In this document: one piece after another, positions 5,815-14,036 of the stretch
Position numbering within the stretch: the first letter of the stretch is position 1
How the letters are laid out: each line of letters opens with the position of its first letter
Assembly: GCA_947652735.1 (NCBI GenBank)
Contig: CANTEG010000022.1
Span: 1 to 36,202 of the forward strand
Origin: an uncultured Lachnospiraceae bacterium
Lineage (GTDB): Bacteria; Bacillota; Clostridia; Lachnospirales; Lachnospiraceae
DNA length: 36,202 nt
Direction: 5' to 3'
Made by a program: the position numbers and the translations under genes
The notes under the pieces: generated by a model
Seen by the model: only the letters and a program-made list of their open reading frames with translations
The model's database searches: none
Told to the model about the DNA's origin: nothing

Positions 5815-8085
5815 CTACATCTGGTAGAATAACAGGTTGTCTTTCAAGTCTTCGGTCAGTTCGCCACCTGCTTTTACATATTTGTCACACACAGACTGAT
5901 AACGCCTGAGTGTCTTTGCATTTTGTGTTTCATACTGCGTTATGGAAGAATGATATATAGGATTTTCCTTAAGCTCACTTCTGACCGCCTTTTCAAAAGG
6001 ACAGTACCGCACAAGAATATCTCTTGCTATTTTGTTGAGACGGAAGCTTCCCTTTGATTCGTAGTTTATCCAGTTTGCGTAATCGCCCACAAATACATCC
6101 TTGTAATTATTCTTGGCACGTGCAAGTGAGAGTTTGATTTTCTCCTTTGCGTCAGGGGAAAGCTCATTGTTCTTACGGTAGAACTGAATATATGAGCAAT
6201 ATTCTGCCGTTAAGGATTTGTCCCTGATATCGTTCCAATGTACACCTTGAAGCTTTCTGCACATTTCCCAACGGAAAGCACCCATAACCTGTATCATTAA
6301 GTCATTTACATCAGACATTGTGAATATTGGGAACATAAATCTTCCCGGTGTATCACTCTTAATTCCTGAAGTTTCCTGCCACATGGTTCCACGGCTTCCT
6401 GCATTTGGCATCAGGATAATATCAGGAAGAACTTCTTTCATTATCTTCTCACAGTTAATTCCCTTGTCAGGGTCGGAGAACATAATCTCCCTATAAAATA
6501 CGGAGAAGTCAACCTTTCTGATGGCATTCAGCGAATCCTCAATTTTATCAGCGGTAACAAGCAGTTTGTCGACTGCATTCATCAGGTCGCTCTCGCACAA
6601 AATAGGGCAGAATGTTGTGATTCGTCCGTAAGTCTGCTTGTTTACGGAGGTAAACATGTTTCTGATTTCAAAGTCAACCATGCGTTCACGGTCAACGGAA
6701 TACTCGTCAAATTGTTCCTTTGTTATTTTGTGGCGTCTGTATGTCTCGGCTATTTCTGCGATATAGTCCATGTCAAACTCATTTTTTGATGTGTTCTTCT
6801 CGCCATTATAAATACATTTCAGCCACTCATAAATGGTATATATGTGCGTGGAGTGGCATATGTCAAGGTGGGCAGACAAATCATAAAGCTTTAGTGCATT
6901 TTCTTCACCGATAAAGGCAACATCCATAAAACCAAAGTTCAAAAACATTTCCAGAACAGGTGTCAGTGATTGCTCATTTTTCATGGCACGCATAAATACC
7001 TTGTGGTAAACGTCATAGAAAATTGTAGTTACGTTTCGTCTTAAAGCATGAACCTCTTTGTCTGTAGAGTACTTATCAGGCAGCTTCAGATAAGCATAAA
7101 TCGTCTCGATTGCCTTATCCATATCGGTATCGTTCAGTCCCGCATAGGTTAAAATGTGGGTGAGACAGTCTTCGGTTGTAATATCGATTTCTTTTCTTGC
7201 ACTGCCGGATATGGTTTCATTATCTGTCGTTGTTGCCGAATAGTCGTAGTTCTTAAATTCATTAATACGTCTTGTCAGTATGTTGTTATTATAAATGTCT
7301 AATTTAAGTGCCACGTTTGCAATCAAGTCAAGATCCTTTGTGATAGGGTCAATTTCATACTTTTTTGCATGGGTCTTAATGGATAAATCAAAAAAGAGTG
7401 CAAACAAATCATTTCTGGTGTCACTAATCAGAATATCCTTGTTGTAGGACAGGTATGCGTCCATCTCACCGATACCGAGGGCAAATCTCCGCATCTGGGC
7501 AGCCGCCTCCATGATGACACCAACAGTAAGACTGTCATCCTTTTCCATAAGCTGGAGATATTCCTGCATATATTTTGTTGCAATGCTTGTGCTGTTGTTG
7601 ATTTCCCAAACTTCTGCCTTGTGTCTCATCTCAAGGGAATTAAAAAGATTGATTCTTGGAAACGGGCTGATTTCAATCTTATATTTGTTACACAATGTTT
7701 TATAGTCATCAAATAGTGATTCTACGAACATGTGAAACTGGCGGGTTTTATTCGCTAAGTCAGAATAGAGCTTAAGCATCTGGTGCCTCTGCCAGATAGC
7801 AGTTCTCAAAAATACATTGCGGATTTTTTCCTGGCGTGTAAGCATATTTTTTAAATCAGTGTCATTCCTGCAAATAAAGGCAGCCAGCACGGCATCGTCA
7901 CCGGCTATGTAATCACACAAAAAATTATCCTTCTCAAGAATTCCGATAATTGCATTTTTTTCCAAAGTAATTGACGAGGAGCCGAGCTTTTGTATTACGG
8001 TACCCTCCTGTATCAGATACCAGTAAACGACCTTGTCATTTTTTTCGGCGATAACATCACCATGTTTGAATTTCATTAATTCCAC
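5815..8085 (-). CDS. Large orphan protein with N-terminal cyclic-nucleotide-type beta-roll
   Basis: A 756-residue soluble protein. I recognise only the first ~80 residues, which resemble a CRP/cNMP-binding beta-roll (KFKHGDVIAEKNDKVVYWYLIQEG, then strands to LAAFICRN). The GE...R-A phosphate-binding cassette is not visible, so it may not bind cAMP. The remaining ~670 residues are mostly predicted helix with no helix-turn-helix, kinase or membrane segment that I can identify. The start is taken as GTG at 8085 because AAAGGAGG stands seven bases upstream; the ATG at 8076 is too far from it, and earlier in-frame codons lie upstream of the promoter. It is divergent from the hybrid kinase/diguanylate cyclase pair, which suggests but does not prove a shared signalling role. 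Confidence 0.8.
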   Translation of the reverse strand: MELMKFKHGDVIAEKNDKVVYWYLIQEGTVIQKLGSSSITLEKNAIIGILEKDNFLCDYIAGDDAVLAAFICRNDTDLKNMLTRQEKIRNVFLRTAIWQRHQMLKLYSDLANKTRQFHMFVESLFDDYKTLCNKYKIEISPFPRINLFNSLEMRHKAEVWEINNSTSIATKYMQEYLQLMEKDDSLTVGVIMEAAAQMRRFALGIGEMDAYLSYNKDILISDTRNDLFALFFDLSIKTHAKKYEIDPITKDLDLIANVALKLDIYNNNILTRRINEFKNYDYSATTTDNETISGSARKEIDITTEDCLTHILTYAGLNDTDMDKAIETIYAYLKLPDKYSTDKEVHALRRNVTTIFYDVYHKVFMRAMKNEQSLTPVLEMFLNFGFMDVAFIGEENALKLYDLSAHLDICHSTHIYTIYEWLKCIYNGEKNTSKNEFDMDYIAEIAETYRRHKITKEQFDEYSVDRERMVDFEIRNMFTSVNKQTYGRITTFCPILCESDLMNAVDKLLVTADKIEDSLNAIRKVDFSVFYREIMFSDPDKGINCEKIMKEVLPDIILMPNAGSRGTMWQETSGIKSDTPGRFMFPIFTMSDVNDLMIQVMGAFRWEMCRKLQGVHWNDIRDKSLTAEYCSYIQFYRKNNELSPDAKEKIKLSLARAKNNYKDVFVGDYANWINYESKGSFRLNKIARDILVRYCPFEKAVRSELKENPIYHSSITQYETQNAKTLRRYQSVCDKYVKAGGELTEDLKDNLLFYQM

Positions 8086-8119
8086 AATAACACCTCCTTT
8101 GGTGTATCTACCTTTGTAT

Positions 8120-8147
8120 AGTATAACAAAAAAAACTTGCTTTTCAA
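8120..8147 (-). promoter_or_regulatory. Promoter of the cNMP-type gene
   Basis: Minus strand TTGAAA (8147-8142), 16 bp, TATACT (8125-8120). Transcription would start near 8113, about 28 nt before the GTG start, which excludes the in-frame start codons farther upstream. Confidence 0.7.
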
Positions 8148-8164
8148 TAGCAAAGTTTTTATAA

Positions 8165-8192
8165 TTGACTAAAGATTTCAAAATTTTAGTAT
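8165..8192 (+). promoter_or_regulatory. Possible promoter of the hybrid kinase gene
   Basis: TTGACT (8165-8170), 16 bp spacer, TAGTAT (8187-8192), with the -10 matching TATAAT at four of six positions. It is divergent from, and about 20 bp away from, the promoter of the minus-strand gene, so one regulator could act on both. Confidence 0.45.
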
Positions 8193-8244
8193 GAGTTTTG
8201 CGGGGTGACTGCTTCATAACAAAAATGTGATAGGAGGTACACAC

Positions 8245-10332
8245 ATGGCAAGGGCAAAATATGATGTGAAGCTCGACTTAAATGAACAGACAATTCCTAT
8301 CCTAGAGCAGATTTCCGATGGTATGCCGGGAGGTTTTTTTATTTATCATGCCGGTGGGGATGGCGAAATCATCTATATTAACAGGGCAATGCTTCGCATT
8401 TTTGGGTGTGATACAAGGGAAGAATTTGAAACACTGACAGGGAATACCTTCAAAGGGCTTGTACACCCTGATGATTATGAGAATGTCAAAAACAGCATTG
8501 AGCTTCAAATAGAAAAGAGCACATTTGATTTGGACTATGTTGAGTACCGTATCATACAAAAGGATGGGACAATACGCTGGCTGGAGGATTATGGACATTT
8601 TGTCCATACTGACGTGTATGGAGATATATTTTATGTGTTTGTTGAGGATGCAACGGACCGGTTACGACAGCGCATGGAAAAGCTTGAGAAAATAAATGAC
8701 TATCTGTGGAACGCATATACAAAGGAAAGACAGTACAGAAAGGCTATTTTATCTGAGGCAGTCGCATTTTATGAAATTAATTTGACAAAGGATACCATTC
8801 TTACAAACTCCATTCAGTTCGATGAGGAAAACAATGAGGATTTAGTCAGGCTTATGGGCATGAAATCCTTCAAAAAATATTCGGAATGTATTGTTTATCA
8901 GGCCAAGCATGTGGACAGTGAGGATGTTGATTCTTACTATAAGTTTTTTAACAGAAACCGCCTGATAACCTGTTATCAAAAAGGTGAACCGGAGCAGATT
9001 TACGATTGCTGGATGACGGATATTCATGGCAGAAGGAGGCTGGTTCGCTATGCCTTTTTGCTGGGTGAAAATGAACATACAGGGGACATCACGGCACTTG
9101 CAATTGCAAAGGATATGATGGAGCAGGTGGAGCGGCAGCATCTCCTGCGTTCGGCATTGCAGCAGGCAAAGGTGGCAAGTGTTGCAAGAGAGACATTTCT
9201 GTCTAACATGTCCCACGATATACGAACACCATTAAACGCCATTATCGGTTATGCGGAGATTATAAAGAAGCATTTGACGGACAGTGATAAGGTTGAAAAC
9301 TATGTTGAAAAAATAGCAGATTCGGGGCAGCAGCTTCTTTCCATCGTAAATGAATCTCTTGAAATTACAAGAATGGAATCAGGGGAGGTCAGTCTGACAA
9401 GCGAAACGTTCAGTATGGAAGACTTGCTGGATGAGGTAAAAAGAACCCTGAAAAATCAGATAAAGGCAAAGGGAACAAATTTGGTGATAGATAAATCTGG
9501 TTTGGGAACTGCCAATGTTGTATCTGATTTTATGAGAATCAAAGAGGTTCTGTGCCAGCTTTTGGATAACGCAATTAAATATACGGATGTGGGGGGAAAT
9601 GTAAAACTTACGGTTAAGGAAAACGATATATATCTTAAGGGATACAGACAGTATCAGTTCATTATTGAGGATGATGGCTGCGGTATTTCAGAGCAATTTA
9701 TGAATAAAATATTTGAGCCGTTTACAAGAGAAAACAATACAACAAAAAGTGGAGTGCTTGGACCGGGTCTTGGACTTTCCCTTGTAAAAAATATTGTGGA
9801 AATGCTCGACGGTGATGTGGAAGTGAAAAGCAGGCAGGGCGAAGGAAGCTGCTTTACCGTTACTGTGTTGTTGCGTCTTCAGGAGGAACAGTCAGCAGAT
9901 GAACAAATTCCTAAGGCACAGGGGAAGGAGCAAATGCCACCATCCGATAATATTTGTATCCTTTTGGCTGAGGATAACGAAATTAACCGTGAAATTGTGG
10001 AAGAACTGTTAGGAGATAGCGGTTATACAGTTGAGTCGGCTGAGAACGGAAGCATCGTGTTGGAGAAATTAAAAAGCTACCCGGCAGGGTATTTTTCTAT
10101 GATTCTTATGGATATACAGATGCCTGTCATGGATGGATATGAGACAACGAGACAAATACGAAATCTTGAAAATAAAGAACTGGCACAAATTCCGATTGTT
10201 GCATTATCTGCAAATGCATTTGCTGAGGATTTTCAGCGGTCACGTGAGGCAGGAATGAATGCACATGTGGCAAAGCCTCTTAACATACAAAATCTGTTTG
10301 AGGTCATGGAACGTGTACTTATTTCAAATTAG
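8245..10332 (+). CDS. Soluble PAS hybrid histidine kinase with receiver domain
   Basis: A 695-residue cytoplasmic sensor with no membrane segment. PAS at about residues 20-130 (FFIYHAGGDGEIIYINRAMLRIFG, then HPDDY and YRIIQKDGTIRWLEDYG), and a second, weaker PAS-like region at about 150-290. A short coiled linker precedes HisKA with phospho-acceptor His324 in MSHDIRTPLNAIIGY. The ATPase has N box DNAIKYT, G1 DDGCGI and G2 GPGLGLSLVK. The C-terminal receiver has phospho-acceptor Asp623 in LMDIQMPVMDG. AGGAGG at 8232-8237, seven bases before ATG 8245, fixes the start. No Hpt domain or separate response regulator is nearby, so the phosphorelay partner is unknown. It is followed after 18 bp by a diguanylate cyclase, probably co-transcribed. 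Confidence 0.92.
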   Translation: MARAKYDVKLDLNEQTIPILEQISDGMPGGFFIYHAGGDGEIIYINRAMLRIFGCDTREEFETLTGNTFKGLVHPDDYENVKNSIELQIEKSTFDLDYVEYRIIQKDGTIRWLEDYGHFVHTDVYGDIFYVFVEDATDRLRQRMEKLEKINDYLWNAYTKERQYRKAILSEAVAFYEINLTKDTILTNSIQFDEENNEDLVRLMGMKSFKKYSECIVYQAKHVDSEDVDSYYKFFNRNRLITCYQKGEPEQIYDCWMTDIHGRRRLVRYAFLLGENEHTGDITALAIAKDMMEQVERQHLLRSALQQAKVASVARETFLSNMSHDIRTPLNAIIGYAEIIKKHLTDSDKVENYVEKIADSGQQLLSIVNESLEITRMESGEVSLTSETFSMEDLLDEVKRTLKNQIKAKGTNLVIDKSGLGTANVVSDFMRIKEVLCQLLDNAIKYTDVGGNVKLTVKENDIYLKGYRQYQFIIEDDGCGISEQFMNKIFEPFTRENNTTKSGVLGPGLGLSLVKNIVEMLDGDVEVKSRQGEGSCFTVTVLLRLQEEQSADEQIPKAQGKEQMPPSDNICILLAEDNEINREIVEELLGDSGYTVESAENGSIVLEKLKSYPAGYFSMILMDIQMPVMDGYETTRQIRNLENKELAQIPIVALSANAFAEDFQRSREAGMNAHVAKPLNIQNLFEVMERVLISN

Positions 10333-10350
10333 TAAAAGGAAACTAAATGA

Positions 10351-12096
10351 ATGGATAAGAGAAGTAAGCTGTATAATTTTATGTATGCCTTTATGGCAGT
10401 TGCACTTATTATTCTGATTGTTAATATGGCGGTTAAATATGACGGGGTGTCACCGACGGATGAGATGGCTGACGGAACGGTTGGGTTTGCTGACGGCTGG
10501 ATACTGGAAAACGGGGACGTGGCGGATTTGGCACATCTAAATGAAAATGATGGCGTTACAACGGGCAGGCAATTCAGTATATACAATGTACTTCCTGAGG
10601 GATTGCCGGAAGGCCAGTCATTATGCTTTCGGACAAAAAATATTTTTTATAAGGTTTATGTGGACGGAAAACTCAGATATGAGCCCGAAATTCCCGAGAG
10701 CAGCGGATACAATAAATCGTCAGGAAACAGGCATAACTATGTGCCGCTTCTTAGTGAGGATGCAGGAAAAACCGTTCAGATAAAAATTACGACCGTCTAC
10801 GAAAATGCAAAAAGCCGTATCGACGGAATATGCATAGGAAGCGGAGGGGGAGTGGCTCTTTCGTTTATAAAATCAAGGCTTGTTGCATTTGCTACAAGCA
10901 TGTTTCTTTTGTTTATCGGACTTTTGCTTATGCTGGCAGATATTCCGCTTAATACGCGCAGTGAAAAAAATCACGAGCTTATGTATTTGGGATTTTGTTC
11001 TGTCAGTATCGCTATATGGTGTCTGCTTGAGACAGGATTGTTCCAGATATTTTATGGGGATAGTCGTCTCATACAGACGGTATCGTGCTGTGCGTTAATG
11101 CTTATTAATATTCCGATGGTGCTTTATTTTGACAAAGCGTTTGGTCTTGGCTTTAAGCATGTAAAGGGTATTTTATGTTTCCTCTCACTGGCTGAGTTTA
11201 TCGTCTGCTTTGGGCTTCACATGCTGGAAATTTATGATTTCCATGAAACCTTGATTGCAACACATGTGACGCTGGTTATATCAGCAGTTGTAATGCTTGC
11301 ATCTATTATAAAGCCAAACAAAAAGGAGGAAAAACGGGAATCAAATATCACCTTTAAAATATTCAGGTTTATTGGTCTTGGTGCCATTTTAATATCAGCA
11401 GGTATGGACATTGCAAGGTATTACGTGTTTGCATCTGACGACAATGCTCTTTGCGTAAGAATTGGTCTGATTATATTTATGATATGTTTTGGAGGCTCTA
11501 GTCTGGAGAAAACCATCAATGTTGTTAAGCTTGGAGCACGTTCGGAGATGATAAGCCAGCTTGCATATAAGGATGGTCTTACAGGAGTAGGAAACAGGAC
11601 ATTGTTTAAGGAACGGCTTGCAGAGCTTGAGGAAAACAAAAATTATGTCAATGAAATATTATTTGTCATGTTTGACGTCAATGACCTGAAATATATAAAC
11701 GATAAAATGGGGCACACGGTAGGAGACGAGCTTATTATGAAGGGTGCAACCATAATTAATGAATCGTTTTGTAATTTTGGGGGAACCTGCTACAGAGTGG
11801 GTGGCGATGAATTTGTTGTTATCATAACGGGAAATATGCCAATGGCACAGTACAAGGAAGGTATGAAGCACTTTGAGTCTGCCATTGCAGAGCATAATGC
11901 AAATCCTGATAAAAAGTTTAGAATCAGTATTGCGTCAGGCTTTGCTACATACAACGAATCCAGTAGGGAAAAAACAATGTCGGAAATATGGCATCTCGCG
12001 GATGCATTTATGTACAAAAATAAAAAGGACATGAAGGCAAGGATGATTGAGGCAAATGAATACTATACAGGTAAGTTGTATGCATCATCAAGATAG
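10351..12096 (+). CDS. Membrane diguanylate cyclase with extracytoplasmic sensor
   Basis: A 581-residue protein. One N-terminal membrane segment (about residues 10-27) is followed by an extracytoplasmic region (about 30-170), a bundle of about seven membrane segments (about 172-390) and a C-terminal GGDEF domain (about 400-565). This layout resembles 7TMR-DISM receptors. The active site is intact: DGLTGVGNR, then FDVNDLKYINDKMGHTVGDEL and RVGGDEF at 484-488. It should therefore make cyclic di-GMP from GTP at the membrane. No RxxD inhibitory site stands before the GGDEF motif. It follows the hybrid kinase by 18 bp with AAAGGA upstream, so the two are likely made together. The ligand of the outer domain is unknown. 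Confidence 0.92.
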   Translation: MDKRSKLYNFMYAFMAVALIILIVNMAVKYDGVSPTDEMADGTVGFADGWILENGDVADLAHLNENDGVTTGRQFSIYNVLPEGLPEGQSLCFRTKNIFYKVYVDGKLRYEPEIPESSGYNKSSGNRHNYVPLLSEDAGKTVQIKITTVYENAKSRIDGICIGSGGGVALSFIKSRLVAFATSMFLLFIGLLLMLADIPLNTRSEKNHELMYLGFCSVSIAIWCLLETGLFQIFYGDSRLIQTVSCCALMLINIPMVLYFDKAFGLGFKHVKGILCFLSLAEFIVCFGLHMLEIYDFHETLIATHVTLVISAVVMLASIIKPNKKEEKRESNITFKIFRFIGLGAILISAGMDIARYYVFASDDNALCVRIGLIIFMICFGGSSLEKTINVVKLGARSEMISQLAYKDGLTGVGNRTLFKERLAELEENKNYVNEILFVMFDVNDLKYINDKMGHTVGDELIMKGATIINESFCNFGGTCYRVGGDEFVVIITGNMPMAQYKEGMKHFESAIAEHNANPDKKFRISIASGFATYNESSREKTMSEIWHLADAFMYKNKKDMKARMIEANEYYTGKLYASSR

Positions 12097-12152
12097 CACA
12101 ATATGTAACAAAACATTGACTGGTGAATACATTAACTGTAGGGAGGAAGATT

Positions 12153-12938
12153 ATGAGAGATACTATGCTTGCACTTTGGATTCCGTTTATTGGCACGGCC
12201 TTAGGAGCATGTACGGTTCTTTTTATGAAGGATAATCTGAATATTAAGGTTCAAAAAGCTCTGTCGGGCTTTGCAGGCGGAATTATGATTGCTGCTTCGG
12301 TTTGGTCACTCCTTATTCCGGCTATTGAAATGTCAGAGGAACATGGTATGAAAAAGCTGGCATTTGTACCTGCCGCTATAGGCTTTATGCTTGGAGTGCT
12401 GTTTATTTTACTTCTCGATATGGTGATACCGCATTTACATGTAAATGAAGATAAGGCGGAGGGACCAAAAACGTCCCTTTCAAAATCTGCCATGCTTATT
12501 TTTGCAGTTACCCTGCACAATATACCTGAGGGGATGGCAGTGGGAATTACATTTGCAGGTGTTGCCGCAAAAGACAGTACCATTACATTTATGGGGGCTA
12601 TGGCACTTACAATAGGAATTGCAGTTCAAAATTTTCCTGAGGGTGCGATTGTCTCAATGCCCCTTTGTGCATCAGGTGTGGGAAAAGGGAAAGCACTTCT
12701 TTACGGTATACTGTCAGGAATCGTTGAGCCAATTGGTGCTTTGCTTACGCTGTGGCTCTCCCGCTATTTTATCAGTGTCATGCCGTATCTGCTTGCATTT
12801 GCAGCCGGTGCAATGATATATGTGGTGGTGGAGGAGCTTATACCTGAGTCCGCAGCGGGGGAACATTCAAACATAGGAACCATAGGCTTTGCCGTGGGTT
12901 TCGTAATTATGATGATTTTGGATGTTGCCCTGGGATGA
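12153..12938 (+). CDS. ZIP-family divalent metal transporter
   Basis: A 261-residue integral membrane protein of the ZIP/GufA group, which takes zinc, iron or manganese into the cytoplasm. About eight membrane segments are visible. The metal path motifs are LHNIPEGMAVG and QNFPEGAIVS, with a final VEELIPES segment; one His of the classical pair is replaced by Gln in the second motif. A short charged loop with IPHLHVNED lies between segments 3 and 4. GGGAGGA just before the ATG at 12153 supports this start over one ten codons earlier. It is convergent with the DtxR-type regulator, with nine bases between the stop codons, and lies beside the feo operon, so iron or manganese is a reasonable but unproven substrate. 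Confidence 0.9.
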   Translation: MRDTMLALWIPFIGTALGACTVLFMKDNLNIKVQKALSGFAGGIMIAASVWSLLIPAIEMSEEHGMKKLAFVPAAIGFMLGVLFILLLDMVIPHLHVNEDKAEGPKTSLSKSAMLIFAVTLHNIPEGMAVGITFAGVAAKDSTITFMGAMALTIGIAVQNFPEGAIVSMPLCASGVGKGKALLYGILSGIVEPIGALLTLWLSRYFISVMPYLLAFAAGAMIYVVVEELIPESAAGEHSNIGTIGFAVGFVIMMILDVALG

Positions 12939-12947
12939 CAGATAAGA

Positions 12948-13322
12948 TTATTTTGATTTGCTCTCCATAAAATGCCTTTTCAGGGCAGCAAAGGACTCAT
13001 CGCTTAAATCATGCTCGACTCTGCATGCATCCTTGTATGCAGTGTCGTGTTCAACACCTATGGAAATAAAAAACTCTGCAAGGGTGTTGTGGCGTTCATA
13101 TATTTTGTTGGCAATTTCAGCTCCCTGCTTAGTGAGGGTCAGATGTCCGTTTCCGTCTACGTTGATATACCCATTTTGCTTTAAATTTTTAAGATAAACA
13201 CTTACGCTTGGCTTGGAAATGCCAAGATGATGAACAACATCTATGGCACGTACATATTCTTTTGTCTGGCTGATGTGCAGGATTGCTTCTAGGTAATCTT
13301 CTGCTGATTCTTGTATTTTCAT
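12948..13322 (-). CDS. DtxR/MntR-family metal-dependent repressor
   Basis: A 124-residue regulator with an N-terminal winged helix (residues 1-65: ESAEDYLEAILHI, then VVHHLGISKPSVSVYLKNL) and the dimerisation and metal domain. It lacks the C-terminal SH3-like domain of long DtxR proteins. Likely ligands are Asp9, Glu12, His78, Cys100, Glu103 and His104. Asp9/Glu12 resemble MntR, while Cys100-x-x-Glu-His resembles DtxR/IdeR, so metal choice (Fe or Mn) is ambiguous. It is divergent from feoA, whose promoter carries two matching palindromes. I infer that it represses feo when metal is ample. A GGAG lies upstream of the ATG. Confidence 0.9.
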   Translation of the reverse strand: MKIQESAEDYLEAILHISQTKEYVRAIDVVHHLGISKPSVSVYLKNLKQNGYINVDGNGHLTLTKQGAEIANKIYERHNTLAEFFISIGVEHDTAYKDACRVEHDLSDESFAALKRHFMESKSK

Positions 13323-13339
13323 ATTTTTACTCCAATATC

Positions 13340-13443
13340 TTTCCTATGCTTTATAGTCATTGGCAAAACTATATTTTAGAAATAGCGAATTTTGCTTAGC
13401 ACTATATATTCATGTGATTTCATGCATATTCTAGCATAGGAAA
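13340..13443. other. 104 bp element bounded by perfect 11 bp inverted repeats
   Basis: TTTCCTATGCT (13340-13350) and AGCATAGGAAA (13433-13443) are exact inverted copies. Inside are GCAAAA/TTTTGC (about 13363-13395) and a partial pairing around CATG-TGATTT-CATG. The element occupies the upstream region of the DtxR-type gene and so must contain or displace its promoter; the only -10-like word is TATAAA (minus, 13355-13350), with no good -35. It could be a small MITE or a structured leader. Confidence 0.5.
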
Positions 13444-13474
13444 ATAAAAAATTCAATTTTTTTGAAAGTATCTC

Positions 13475-13503
13475 TTGACAAGTTAGTTAGTTTTAACTAA
13501 TAT
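13475..13503 (+). promoter_or_regulatory. feo operon promoter
   Basis: TTGACA (13475-13480), 17 bp spacer, TAATAT (13498-13503). The spacer is largely filled by operator 1; operator 2 covers the predicted start site and early leader. Confidence 0.85.
13487..13500. promoter_or_regulatory. Operator 1 of the feo promoter (DtxR-type)
   Basis: Perfect palindrome TTAGTT-TTAA core, TTAGTTTTAACTAA, between the -35 and -10 boxes and overlapping the first three bases of the -10. Its half-site TTAGTT is shared with operator 2. Binding by the adjacent DtxR-type protein is inference. Confidence 0.7.
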
Positions 13504-13516
13504 ATATGCAAAGTAA

Positions 13517-13534
13517 TTAGTTTATATAAACTAA
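13517..13534. promoter_or_regulatory. Operator 2 of the feo promoter (DtxR-type)
   Basis: Perfect 18 bp palindrome TTAGTTTATATAAACTAA, about 14 bp after the -10 box and directly before the feoA ribosome binding site. A dimeric repressor here would block promoter clearance. Both palindromes share outer TTAGTT/AACTAA halves but differ in total length. Confidence 0.75.
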
Positions 13535-13553
13535 CCAAAGGAGGTGAATGTCT

Positions 13554-13769
13554 ATGGCATTATCTATGGCTGTTGCGGGAGATGTAAAAACCATTTCAAG
13601 ATTTATCGGGAAAGAGGATGTGATAAACCGATTGCGGGAGATGGGATTTATTCCAGGGGAAAAGGTAGAGGTTGTAGGTCGGAATGTAAGCGGTTTAATT
13701 CTCGTTGTCAAAGGAGTCCGTGTAGCGTTAGACAGAAGCCTTGCATCCAGAATTATAGTTTGTGATTGA
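13554..13769 (+). CDS. feoA: FeoA-domain protein, first copy
   Basis: A 71-residue SH3-like FeoA protein, the small cytoplasmic accessory of the FeoB ferrous iron transporter. The core is RFIGKEDVINRLREMGFIPGEKVEVVGRN, with the LREMGF-PGE signature, ending with ALDRSLASRIIV. AGGAGG at 13539-13544 is nine bases before the ATG at 13554; an ATG at 13548 would be only three bases from it. This copy is more divergent than the second. It is the first gene of the feo operon, directly after the operator-bearing promoter, and 29 bp before the second feoA. Confidence 0.9.
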   Translation: MALSMAVAGDVKTISRFIGKEDVINRLREMGFIPGEKVEVVGRNVSGLILVVKGVRVALDRSLASRIIVCD

Positions 13770-13798
13770 GAACAATTAACAAGAAAGGATTTAATGAT

Positions 13799-14017
13799 AT
13801 GACGTTAGGTGAATTAAAACCGGGACAGAGCGGCGTTGTTGATGCCATAAAGGGAGCAGGCAACATTAGAAGACGCGTGCTTGAAATGGGTGTGACGCCC
13901 GGAACCAAAATAGATGTAATTAAGGTTGCTCCTCTTGGAGACCCTGTTCAGGTAGAGCTTCGGGGATATGATTTAAGCCTGCGTAGGGAAGAAGCACAGG
14001 CAATTGTTTTAAGGTAA
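13799..14017 (+). CDS. feoA: FeoA-domain protein, second copy
   Basis: A 72-residue FeoA protein with a complete family pattern: TLGELKPGQSGVVDAI, RRRVLEMGVTPGTKIDVIKVAPLGDPVQVELRGYDLSLR and the closing EEAQAIVL. AAAGGA nine bases before the ATG at 13799 supports the start; an open frame back to 13766 overlaps the first feoA. It lies 19 bp before feoB. FeoA proteins are thought to modulate the FeoB G domain; two tandem copies are common in Clostridia, and how they divide the work is not established. Confidence 0.92.
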   Translation: MTLGELKPGQSGVVDAIKGAGNIRRRVLEMGVTPGTKIDVIKVAPLGDPVQVELRGYDLSLRREEAQAIVLR

Positions 14018-14036
14018 TACAGGAAGGAGGATAACA

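Noticed and set aside
8086-8244. Longer N terminus of the cNMP-type protein
   Set aside because: Its codons lie upstream of the promoter at 8120-8147, and AAAGGAGG points to the GTG at 8085.
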